64,000 bases of DNA from Aquarana catesbeiana (taxonomy: Eukaryota; Chordata; Amphibia; Anura; Ranidae): the NCBI RefSeq assembly GCF_042186555.1, contig NC_133329.1:72252057-72316056 (forward strand), written 5' to 3'. Position numbers and translations under genes: made by a program. This document shows, piece by piece, positions 21,270-30,240 of the stretch. A model generated the notes under the pieces. The model had not been told where the DNA came from. It was given only the letters and a program-made list of their open reading frames with translations, and did no database searches. Within the stretch, counting starts at the first letter, position 1. Each line of letters opens with the position of its first letter.

Positions 21270-21805
21270 TTGGCGGGCAGATGTGTCAGATGGCAGGCGG
21301 CAGATGTGCCAGATGGTGGGCGGCTGTGCCAGATGGTGGGTGGCTAGATGTGCCTGATGTTGGCGGGCAGATGTGCCTGATCGTGGGCAGATGGCGGCTG
21401 GCAGATGTGCCTGATGGCGGGCAGGCAGATGTGCCTGATGATGGTGGGTGGCTGATGTGTCAGCTGATGACGGGCTGATGTGTTAGCTGTTGACGGTGTC
21501 AGATGTGCCTGATGGCGGGCGGCAGATGTGCCTGATGACTGGCGGGCAGATGTGCCTGATGACTGGCGGGCAGATGTGCTTGATGACTGGCGGGCAGATG
21601 TGCCTGATGACTGGCGGGCAGATGTGCCTGATGACTGGCGGGCAGATGTGCCTGATGACTGGCGGGCAGATGTGCCTGATGGCAGGAGGGCAGATGTGCC
21701 TGATGGCAGGAGGGCAGATGTGCCTGATGACGACGGGCTGATGTGCCGGCTGTTGGCGAACAGATGTGCCCGCTGTTGGCGGACAGATGTGCCAGTTGTT
21801 GACGG
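21270..21805. repeat. minisatellite upstream of the transposase
   Basis: Units of gcgggcagatgtgcctgatg with gact, about 24 bp, most regular at 21500-21720. It lies directly 5' of the transposase ATG, in its presumed leader or promoter. ORFs across it (MCLMTGGQ repeats) are by-products. Confidence 0.85.
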
Positions 21806-22491
21806 GCAGATGTTCACTGACAGGTGTTTTCACTGTTTGGGGACACTGTGTTTTGGGGACACTAGCTGGGTGATCAGTGGGTAAACAGCAGACAAACAGC
21901 TTTATTACTCACTGATCTCCTAACTGCAGCACAGATCTCTCTTCCTCTCCTCACTGACAGGCTCTGTGTGAGGAGAGGAAGAGATGAGAGACTCTCTATT
22001 TACATTACATGACGACTGTGATTGGACACAGTCGTCATGTGATCAGGAGGGCCAATCACAGGGCCCTCCTGTATTGTGCTGTCTCTGGGGGACACAGGCA
22101 GATCAGGATCGCGCCGCTGCGCGGGCACGTGGCGGCGCGATCTCCTGTCATCTGCCACCCCCTCCCCCTTGTTTACTATACGATGGCTGTGATTACACAC
22201 AGCCATCGTGCGGATCAGGAGGGCAAATCACATTGCCCTCCTGCCGCTCTGAGATGCGGTGTGTCCGAGTGACACGCACGCATCGGGATTGCGCGGCTGC
22301 GCGGGAGCGCGCCCGCGTGATCCCGCTCCTTCTGAAGGACGTTCGGGAACGTCCAGTCAGAAGGAGGGAGCTCCCACCCGGCCACTGCACATATACAACT
22401 GTAAGTGGTTAAAAAAACATTGAACTAAAGGCTGTAATGTAACAAAATAGGTAAAAAGCCAAGGGGGGGTGAATACTTTTGCAAGGCACTG

Positions 22492-22560
22492 TAGTACATT
22501 CACATGAGTCCCTGCCCTTAAGGAGCTTACAATCTAAGGTCCATAACCAGGGCTGGTGCA
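22492..22560 (+). repeat. dispersed repeat, right part
   Basis: gtacattcacatgagtccct followed by ggagcttacaatctaagg. Continues 13425-13496 across the Tc1 insertion. Confidence 0.5.
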
Positions 22561-22925
22561 TTTTGGACCCCCCCCCCCATCCTTCCTCCGGCAACCACTT
22601 TTATGCACTTTTGAGGGGTGACATTGAAGTCTATGGTCCTCAAGTTGCATGAAAGTCGGAAAAAAGTAATGCATGAACTACTTTGAAATCGCTACGACTT
22701 TAAGTTGCGCATACAGTATATGAAGGATTATCTTTGGAAAACATGGGGAACGACTAGTCATGTGACTCTGATGTCCAAAGTCGCATGAAAAGTCGCACAA
22801 GTGTGAATGGGATGGGTCTATATAAACAATTATTTGCGAACGCCTGAGTTAGAAAAACAAATCGAGCTGATAATTTTTGGTACCATTATTTGCCCTCTTT
22901 TAGTGGAAGCATGCAGCTTTGAGCC
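22561..22925. other. no gene recognised
   Basis: C-run at 22568-22580, then a stretch with repeated agtcgcatgaaaagtcgcac-type words, possibly an old MITE. Confidence 0.4.
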
Positions 22926-23794
22926 TTAACCTCCCTGGCGGTATTCCCGAGTCTGGCTCGGGGTGGATTTTTCATACCAAAAGCGGTATCCCCGAGCCAG
23001 ACTCGGGATCGGATCGCAGGATCCAGGAAGAGTTTACTTACCTTGTCCCCTGGTTCCTGCGATGTCTCTCCGCTGTGATCGGCGAGCCGCCGTGTCTCGC
23101 TCGATTCACAGTGCCGAGCTCCGTTCCCTGCGAGTGTTGCGACGCACGGGGACGGAGTTCGGCGGTAAATTCAAAAGTGAAACACACAGTACAGATACAG
23201 CATACTGTAATCTTACAGATTACAGTACTGTATCAAATAACTACACATCCCCTTTGTCCCTAGTGGTCTGCCCAGTGTCCTGCATGCAGTTTTATATACC
23301 GGTATATAAAACTGTTCTTTCTGCCAGGAAACTGGAGATTGTCCATAGCAACCAAAACTGTCTCTTTACATCAAAAGTGGCTTTAGACCAGCTAGAAAAA
23401 AAGCGATAATAAATTATAATCACTTGCAGAATTGAGCGATAGTGATTTGTGGGGAGATCCGTCATCAAACACTAAAAGCAACAAAAGCTACAATTCTGCA
23501 ACTGAGCAAATTTCAGTGTTTTTGATTTGATTACATTATTATATAATTTTTATTATTATTATATTATTATTTGTTATAATTATTTATAGTTATTTATTAT
23601 ATTATAATTTTTTATTTCGTTTTTCAAACTTTATCATACCCGGGATGTCTACTAGACTCTTGTTTGGACAGATTTAAGTGAGTTATTCCTAAGAATTACA
23701 GGCCTACAATATAAAACGCCAAATTTCTGTGCAAAATAATGGTACCGCTTTCAGCACCTAAAATCAGAAATAATCATACCGCCAGGGAGGTTAA
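22926..23794. mobile_element. TTAA-flanked MITE
   Basis: ttaacctccctggcggtatt at the left and the inverted ccgccagggaggttaa at the right. TTAA at 22926-22929 and 23791-23794. 869 bp, no transposase. An inner inverted pair (cccgagtctggctcgggg / ccccgagccagactcggg, near 22947-23008) and an A/T-rich core (23520-23640). TTAA suggests piggyBac mobilisation. Confidence 0.8.
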
Positions 23795-24118
23795 CAAATT
23801 TGGTATGTTTACTAAACACAACCTCATCTTTTATTTTGTACAGATTTGAGGATTACATTGTGGTTGTGTTACCAAAATGAAATCGAGTGTATAGATTTGA
23901 TAACAGTTGCACATACAGGTAAAAGCCAGTAAATTCGAATATTGTGAAAAACTTGATTTATTTCAGTAATTGCATTGAAAAGGTGTAACTTGTACATTAT
24001 ATTTATTCATTGCACACAGACTGATGCATTCAAATGTTTATTTCATTTAATTTTGATGATTTGAAGTGGCAACAAATGAAAATCCAAAATTCCGTGTGTC
24101 ACAAAATTAGAATATTAC

Positions 24119-24632
24119 TTAAAGCGGTTGTAAAGGTGTTTTTTTTTTTTTTTTAAAATAACAAACATGTTATACTTACCTTCACTGTGCAGCTCGTTCT
24201 GCACAGAGTGGCCCCGAACCTGGTCTTCTGGGGTCCCTCGGCGGCTGTTTCAGCTCCTCCCCGCAAGCATTTACCACCTTCATGCGAGCTCCCTCGCACG
24301 GTGGTGAGTGCTTGCGGGCGCGCTCCCGTGATACAGCCGGCGGCTATAGCCGCTCGCTGTATCACTCGGCCCCGCCCCCCGGCGCGTCGCGTCATCGGAT
24401 GTGATTGACAGCAGCGCGAGCCAATGGCTGCGCTGCTTTCAATCCATCCACTGCAGCCAATCAGCGGCCAGGGTGAGCGGAGGAACAGATGTCGGGAACG
24501 CGAAGCTGACTTTCGAGGCGTCAGGTAAGTAAAACGGGGGGCCTGGGGGCGGCGGTTCTGTCAGAAGTTTTTTCACCTTAATGCATAGAATGCATTAAGG
24601 TGAAAAAATTTTTACCTTTACAACCCCTTTAA
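24119..24632. mobile_element. TTAA-flanked MITE nested in Tc1
   Basis: ttaaagcggttgtaaaggt at the left and acctttacaacccctttaa at the right. TTAA at both edges. GC-rich interior. The same termini in decayed form occur near 26512 and 37790. Confidence 0.85.
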
Positions 24633-24713
24633 GGCTAATACAAAAAAGGGATTTTTTAGAAATGTTGGCCAACTGAAAAGTATGAAAATGAAAAATATGA
24701 GCATGTACAATAC

Positions 24714-25754
24714 TCAATACTTGGTTGGAGCTCCTTTTGCCTCAATTACTGCATTAATGCGGCGTGGCATGGAGTCGATGAGTTTCTGGCACTGCTCAGG
24801 TGTTATGAGAGCCCAGGTTGCTCTGATAGTGGCCTTCAACTCTTCTGCGTTGTTGGGTCTGGCATTCTGCATCTTCCTTTTCACAATACCCCACAGATTT
24901 TCTATGGGGCTAAGGTCAGGGGAGTTGGCTGGCCAATTTAGAACAGAAATACCATGGTCCGTAAACCAGGCACGGGTAGATTTTGCGCTGTGTGCAGGCG
25001 CCAAGTCCTGTTGGAACCTGAAATCTCCATCTCCATAGAGCAGGTCAGCAGCAGGAAGCATGAAGTGCTCTAAAACTTGCTGGTAGACGGCTGCGTTGAC
25101 CCTGGATCTCAGGAAACAGAGTGGACCGACACCAGCAGATGACATGGCACCCCAAACCATCACTGATGGTGGAAACTTTACACTAGACTTCAGGCAACGT
25201 GGATCCTGTGCCTCTCCTGTCTTCCTCCAGACTCTGGGACCTCGATTTCCAAAGGAAATGCAAAATTTGCTTTCGTCAGAAAACATGACTTTGGACCACT
25301 CAGCAGCAGTCCAGCTCTTTTTTTCCTTAGCCCAGGTGAGACGCTCTTCGCGCTGTTTCTTGGTCAACAGTGGCTTGACACGAGGTATGCGGCAGTTGAA
25401 ACCCATGTCTTTCAAGCGTCTCTTGGTGGTGGATCTTGAAGCACTGACTCCAGCAGCTGTCCACTCCTTGTGAATCTCCCCCACATTTTTGAAGGGGTTT
25501 TTTTTCACAATCTTGACTAGGGCGCATTGATCCCTATCGCTTGTACACTTTTTCTGACCACAGTTTTTCCTTTCCTTTGCCTCTCTATTAATGTGTTTGG
25601 ACACAGAGCTCAGAGAACAGCCAGCCTCTTCAGCAATAACCTTTTGTGCCTTTCCCTCCTTGTGCAATGTGTCGATGGTCGCCTTTTGGACAGCTGTCAA
25701 ATCTGAAGTCTTCCCCATGTTTGTGTAGGCTTCAGAACTGGACTGAGAGACCAT
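24714..25754 (-). CDS. Tc1-family DD34E transposase
   Basis: 346 codons without interruption. Residues 13-120 form the paired-like DNA-binding region with two helix-turn-helix units (TAVQKATIDTLHKEG..., CSLSSVSKHINREA) and a basic linker. Catalytic residues are D160 (VMFSDESKF), D250 (RFQQDLAPAHS) and E285 (SPDLSPIENLWG), with exactly 34 residues between the last two. The family usually starts MGKT, so M13 may be the real initiator. It cuts and pastes at TA sites by binding the element's own inverted repeats. Of all transposases in this window it is the only one with no visible defect. Confidence 0.9.
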   Translation of the reverse strand: MVSQSSSEAYTNMGKTSDLTAVQKATIDTLHKEGKAQKVIAEEAGCSLSSVSKHINREAKERKNCGQKKCTSDRDQCALVKIVKKNPFKNVGEIHKEWTAAGVSASRSTTKRRLKDMGFNCRIPRVKPLLTKKQREERLTWAKEKKSWTAAEWSKVMFSDESKFCISFGNRGPRVWRKTGEAQDPRCLKSSVKFPPSVMVWGAMSSAGVGPLCFLRSRVNAAVYQQVLEHFMLPAADLLYGDGDFRFQQDLAPAHSAKSTRAWFTDHGISVLNWPANSPDLSPIENLWGIVKRKMQNARPNNAEELKATIRATWALITPEQCQKLIDSMPRRINAVIEAKGAPTKY

Positions 25755-26119
25755 TTAAAGCCCTTTGCAGGTGTTTTGAGTTAATCAGCTGATTAGTTTG
25801 TGGCACCAGGTGTCTTCAAAATTTAACCCTTACACAATATTCTAATTTTGTGACACACGGAATTTTGGATTTTCATTTGTTGCCACTTCAAATCATCAAA
25901 ATTAAATGAAATAAACATTTGAATGCATCAGTCTGTGTGCAATGAATAAATATAATGTACAAGTTACACCTTTTGAATGCAATTACTGAAATAAATCAAG
26001 TTTTTCAAAATATTCTAATTTACTGGCTTTCACCTGTATATTATGTTCTTGCATATTCTCAGACAATAAGGTTGAAAAACGGGGAAAAAAAAAAGGAATG
26101 GACTTAGTAGACTTAAATG

Positions 26120-26131
26120 GAAAGTGAAAGT
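26120..26131 (+). promoter_or_regulatory. ISRE/IRF-like element
   Basis: GAAAGTGAAAGT matches the GAAANNGAAANN consensus bound by IRF and ISGF3 factors. It lies 30 bp before the start codon of the immunoglobulin-superfamily gene, in the short unique stretch between the Tc1 element and exon 1. No TATA box was fixed. It could sit in the 5' UTR or core promoter. A chance match is possible. Confidence 0.45.
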
Positions 26132-26160
26132 ATTTTTGTTCAGCTGATTCACCTGTAGAC

Positions 26161-26200
26161 ATGCTGCGATTTCTACTCCTTCTTTGTCTGCAACAAACAG
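26161..26200 (+). CDS. V-C1-C1 IgSF gene, exon 1: signal peptide
   Basis: ATG with G at -3. Encodes MLRFLLLLCLQQT plus the first base of a Gly codon, then the donor caacaaacag|gtaatt. The basic residue and Leu-rich core form a signal peptide; cleavage probably falls just before or within GHALQL, across the junction. The exon ends in phase 1, matching the phase 1 start of the V exon 10.6 kb downstream. No alternative hydrophobic exon was found nearer. The exon is tiny, so it rests on signal peptide plus splice phase. Confidence 0.7.
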
Positions 26201-26507
26201 GTAATTATACTAAAAATATTCTGACAGTTATGCAGTCGGGGGGAACAGTAAGAAGACTGTGGGGGTTTTGTTTTAGTGATAGATTGTAGTAGTTAGAGGA
26301 CACAGGAGGTTCAGTTTCCTTCCTAACCTGCAACAGAGCTGATCACACAGGAAGCTGTCCATATATAGGACATCAGGAAACAAATAGCATGTAACCACAT
26401 AACATTTATCATAAAATAATATAACAATAAATATGAGTCTCTGTAAAAAGAAAGTAGTGCGGTAATATCAGGGATGGATTGAAGCTGTAAAACTGAAAAT
26501 TTCAGCA
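26201..26507 (+). other. start of intron 1, mostly unique
   Basis: No repeat end or further exon recognised. Confidence 0.4.
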
Positions 26508-26815
26508 TGTTATAGCGGTTGTAAACTCCGCATTGTTATTTTTACCTAGAGATAAGCATATAATAAGGCTTACCTATAGGTAAAATGAATACATGCACTG
26601 TTTAGGAGATTTAACCCTGCATGCAGCCTCTGACATCATCGGCGCATGCGCTTTGAACGCCTGGCATACCGGCCAATCACATCGCTGGAGCCCACGAACC
26701 CGGAAGAAAGGCCAAGGGAACATGTCAGCCCTCTCAGTGGTGACCGGGCACTGCTGGGAGGGCTTCATTCTAAGGTAAGTATTTCATAATGTGCCAGTAT
26801 GCAATGCACCACTTT
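26508..26815. repeat. decayed TTAA-MITE-like repeat
   Basis: tatagcggttgtaaactccg near 26512 resembles the left end of the MITE at 24119, followed by a GC-richer body and aaggtaagtatttcataatg. The right end is not clear. Confidence 0.45.
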
Positions 26816-26895
26816 AACATTTTGAATAATCTTGGTTTTAAAAATGTCAAATCAAATCAATATCTTTGGTTGTATACAGTTTTTTACCAAGACTA

Positions 26896-27561
26896 AGGGG
26901 TTGATTTACTAAAACTGGAGAGTGAAAAATCTGGTGCACCTCTGCAATGAAACCAATCAGCTTCTAACTTCAACTTGTTCAATTTAGCTTTGGCAATAAA
27001 ACCTGGACGCCCATTGGTTTCTATTAGGGATGCACGGATACCATTTTTTGTTGTCAAGTTCGAGAACCGATACTCTTTGGTCAAGTATTTGCCGATATTG
27101 AGTACCGATACCTTTGCAGTGCAATTTGAGTCCATACAAAATGAATGAATGGTCTCAAATCACACTGCAAATAATCACATACAATTTGAACAGGAATGCT
27201 GTGTGATTCCTGTCTGAATCACATGCGGTTTCCTACACCGCTCCTGTGTGAACCCAGGCTGAAGTCACTATGACAAGCCCTGGTTCACACAGGAGTGGTG
27301 GGGAAAGCTGCATGCGATTCAGACAGGAATTGCACCACATTCTTGTTAAAATAGCATTCAATTCTTTGCAGTGCAATTTGAGACCATTCATTTTGTATGG
27401 GCTCAAATAGCAACGCAAAAGTATCATTAGGTATTGGAGTATTTACACGAGTACTCAAAAAAATGCTCAGTATCAGCACCGATACCAGTATCGGTGCAGC
27501 CCTAGTTTCTATGCAGAGCTGCACCAGATTGTGCACTCTCTAGTTTTAGTAAATCAACCTC
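26896..27561. mobile_element. palindromic MITE, outer layer
   Basis: aggggttgatttactaaaac and the inverted ttttagtaaatcaacct ends, continued by tctggtgcacctctgca / tgcagagctgcaccaga. The centre is split by the hAT-type element at 27025-27504. Confidence 0.8.
27025..27504. mobile_element. hAT-type MITE inside the MITE
   Basis: Ends tagggatgcacggatacc and ggtatcggtgcagcccta (reading the right part from gatacc). Exact 8-bp TSD GTTTCTAT at 27017-27024 and 27505-27512. Its interior (about 27115-27410) is a further palindrome: tgcaatttgagtccatacaa / ttgtatgggctcaaat and cctgtgtgaacccaggct / agccctggttcacacagg. Confidence 0.85.
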
Positions 27562-27681
27562 TAAACCTTACTCAATCTTTTTATCACAGAACCCTTGCAA
27601 AAATATTTAGGTCTCAGGGAACCCTTGCTAAAAATTATTTTATATAGAAATTGTGGTACATAAGTCACGTCATATTGGTGT

Positions 27682-28632
27682 TTAACCACCTCAATACAGG
27701 GCACTTTCACCCCCTTCCTGCCCAAGCCATTTTTCAGCTTTCAGCGCTGTCGCACTTTGAATGACAATTGCGCGGTCATGCAATACAGCACCCTAATGAA
27801 ATTTTTATAATTTTTTCCCCACAAATAGAGCTTTCTTTTGGTGGTATTTGATCACCTCTGCATTTTTTATTTATTGCGCTATAAACAAAAGAAGAGGGAC
27901 AAGTTTGAAAAAAACACAATATTTTTTACTTTTTGCTATAATAAATATCCAATTTTTTTTTTTTAAACAAACTTTTTCCTCAGTTTAGGCCGATATGTAT
28001 ATTTCTACATATTTTTGGTAAAAAAAAATCTCAATAAGCGTATATTGATTGGTTTGCGCAAAAGTTATAGCGTCTACAAAATGGGGATAGATTTATAGCA
28101 TTTTTATTTATTTTTTTTTTTTTTACTAGTAATGGCAGCGATCTGCGATTTTTATTGTGACTGCGATATTGCAGCAGACATATCGGACACTTTTGACACA
28201 TTTTTGGGTCCATTCACATTTATACAGCGATCCGTGCTATAAAAATGCATTGATTACTGTGTAAATGTGACTGGCAGGGAAAGGGTTAACACTAGGGGGT
28301 GATCGAGGGGTTAATGTGTGTCCTAGGGGAGTGATTCTAACTGTGGGGGGAGGAGACTGACTGGGGGAGGTGACTGATCAGTGTCCCTATGTACAAGGGA
28401 CACACCGTCGGTCTCCTCTCCTCTAACAGGACGTGGATCTGTGTGTTTACATACACAGATCCACGGTCCTGCCCTGTTACCCAGCAATCGCAGGTGCCCG
28501 GCGGACATCGCGGCCACCGGCACGCGCCCACCTAGTGGCTTGGGAGGGCGATCACATCATATGATGTCCGCCCAGAACAACAGCTGCCTCGTCCCACCGT
28601 CATATGACAGTGGGCGGGCAGCTAGTGGTTAA
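27682..28632 (+). mobile_element. TTAA-type (piggyBac-like) element, copy C
   Basis: TTAA at 27682-27685 and 28629-28632. Left end ttaaccacctcaatacaggg nearly equals the 16165 end of the piggyBac element. The right end is GC-rich with cgtcatatgac at 28598-28608 and gctagtggttaa. 951 bp, no transposase and, unlike the relatives, no minisatellite. Confidence 0.8.
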
Positions 28633-29365
28633 GGATTAAGGAGAGGCAGTCCCCTTACGCCGAAGATCAGTGGGAAGAATGCTCCGTACATTGGTGATCA
28701 GTGAGAAGAATGGGGAGCTACAGTTCTTTGAGGGAACCATGAATGCCAACATGTACTGTGACATACTGAAGCAGAGCATGATCCCCTCCCTTTGGAGACT
28801 GGGTCACAGGGCAGTATTCCAACATAATAACGACCCCAAAATTACCTCCAAGACGACCACTGCCTTGCTAAAGAAGCTGAGGGTGAAGGTGATGAACTGG
28901 CCAAGCATGTCTCCAGACCTAAACCCTATTGAGCATCTGTGGGGCATCCTGAAATGGAAGGTGGAGGAGCGCAAGGTCTCTAACATCCACCAGCTCTGTG
29001 ATGTCAACATGGAGGAGTGGAAGAGGACTCCAATGGTAACCTGTGAAGTTCTGGTAAACTCCATGCCCAAGAGGGTTAAGGCAGTGCTGGAAAATAATGG
29101 TGGCCACACAAAATATTGACACTTTGGGCCCAAATTGGACATTTTCACTTAGGGGTGTACTCACTTTTGCTGCCTGTGGTTTAGACATTAATGGCTGTGT
29201 GTTGAGTTATTTTGAGGGGGACAGCAAATGTACACTGTTATCCAAGCTGTACACTCACTAATTTATATTGTAGCAAAGTGTAATTTCTTTAGTGTTGTCA
29301 CATGAAAAGATATAATAAAATATTTACAAAAATGTGTGGGGTGTACTCACTTTTGTGAGATACTG
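28633..29365 (+). mobile_element. Tc1-like element, 3' half only
   Basis: The right end gtgtactcacttttgtgagatactg precedes TA (29366-29367). The left half is absent; the sequence begins right at the TTAA of copy C. The other half was not found left of copy C, so the loss is not just interruption. Confidence 0.75.
28670..29119 (+). pseudogene. Tc1 transposase C-terminal half
   Basis: 149 codons open. Second catalytic Asp in VFQHNNDPKITSK and Glu in SPDLNPIEHLWG, ending NNGGHTKY, the usual Tc1 C-terminus. The DNA-binding domain and first Asp are missing. A 17-bp near-direct repeat (gatcagtgRgaagaatg) lies at its beginning. Confidence 0.8.
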
Positions 29366-29367
29366 TA

Positions 29368-30230
29368 TATCTGCTGTCTTCAGCTTTCTATATTCTTTAC
29401 AAAGTGCACATAGTGTTAGAAAATGTTCTTCCTGTTTCAGCAGTGGGAGGGAACTCTGAGCATACATTGTGTGAGAGCTGATTGGAGGAAAGGCACCCCC
29501 CTGCACATAGACAGAGGACCGAAGAAACTTGCAGAGCTGTATTCTGAATAGACAAGCTCTCTGCTTATCTGTCTCTAAGTTTCCTGACACAAATTTTCAG
29601 CTGCTTTTATCTCCTTAGTAGGAGAACTTGTCAGAAGTTATCATGCTGATAACAGAAGAATGGAGTAGCAGAAACACATGGGACTCAGAACTTTGGAGAG
29701 AGATAAGTAAACACCACAGATATATGTGCCTGGGTCAGATTTCACGTATGGGGTTTACATCCACTTTAATTCAAAAATGTCCCTTCTTTTGCTCTCATCC
29801 TTCTCCATATCTCCAAATTCCTTTTTTGCTGCTGTTATCTGACTTCCTGTTAGGGGGCGACTACATTCCTTCTCCGTGGTTCCATTGTATATAGGAATGT
29901 AACCACCTCTCTTGCTCACTCTTGAGATGGACTATGGGATGTGTGGTGTGCATAGAGCAGTATACATGACCTGGGAGGGAAAAGGAGAGGTTTGGGAGCT
30001 CATAGAGGACATTACAAGGAGGCAGAAAAACACAGTAAGAAACAATTTTTTTATATAGTTTACAGGGCATTAGGTAGTGGATGTGTATGGATTATTTTTG
30101 GAAAATAATAATATGGTTTAGTGTCACTAAATCCTGATCCTGTCATATAGGTTGCTCTTTTCTATTATGGGGTGACAATTATCTCCTAAAAACAAAACAA
30201 AAAAAAACATTGCAATCGTTTGTTATACAT
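29368..30230. other. intron 1, repeat-like, no gene
   Basis: Contains ggggtttacatccactttaa near 29750, like the end of a dispersed MITE. No splice-flanked open exon seen. Confidence 0.4.
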
Positions 30231-30240
30231 AGTACATCTA

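Larger units (their letters stand above)
16165..22412 (-). mobile_element. piggyBac-superfamily element (6.2 kb)
   Basis: TTAA at both edges (16165-16168, 22409-22412) with short inverted termini TTAACCACYT. It encodes a piggyBac transposase on the minus strand. From the 5' (right) end: GC-rich subterminal DNA, a minisatellite, the transposase, a unique 3' region, a 392/395-bp array, and an A/T-rich terminus beginning ttaaccacctcaatactggg. That terminus is shared with the non-autonomous copies at 27682 and 34504 and with the fragment at 47936. It is inserted in the right end of a Tc1 element. Confidence 0.8.
13497..22491 (-). mobile_element. Tc1-like element split by BEL/Pao and piggyBac insertions
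   Basis: The left end cagtctccttcttcttattc leads into accccccttggc; the right end gccaagggggggtgaatac leads into ttttgcaaggcactg. They share the inner gccaaggggggtgaata block and are TA-flanked (13495-13496, 22492-22493). Transposase remnants lie at 15372-15849. The BEL/Pao relic begins just inside the left end. The piggyBac element sits in the right end, between tataatctagat and aaaaacattgaactaaagg. The outer ends differ enough that two different Tc1 copies cannot be excluded. Confidence 0.6.
23916..26036 (-). mobile_element. Tc1/mariner element with open transposase
   Basis: Long inverted repeats begin caggtaaaagccagtaaatt and end actggctttcacctg, with gcattcaaatgtttatttc inside both. TA at 23914-23915 and 26037-26038. 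2.1 kb including a 514-bp MITE inserted 3' of the transposase. The arms remain about 200 bp and very similar, indicating youth. Confidence 0.9.

Noticed and set aside
21344..21884. ORFs with MCLMTGGQ or RHICPPV repeats
   Set aside because: Minisatellite by-products on both strands.
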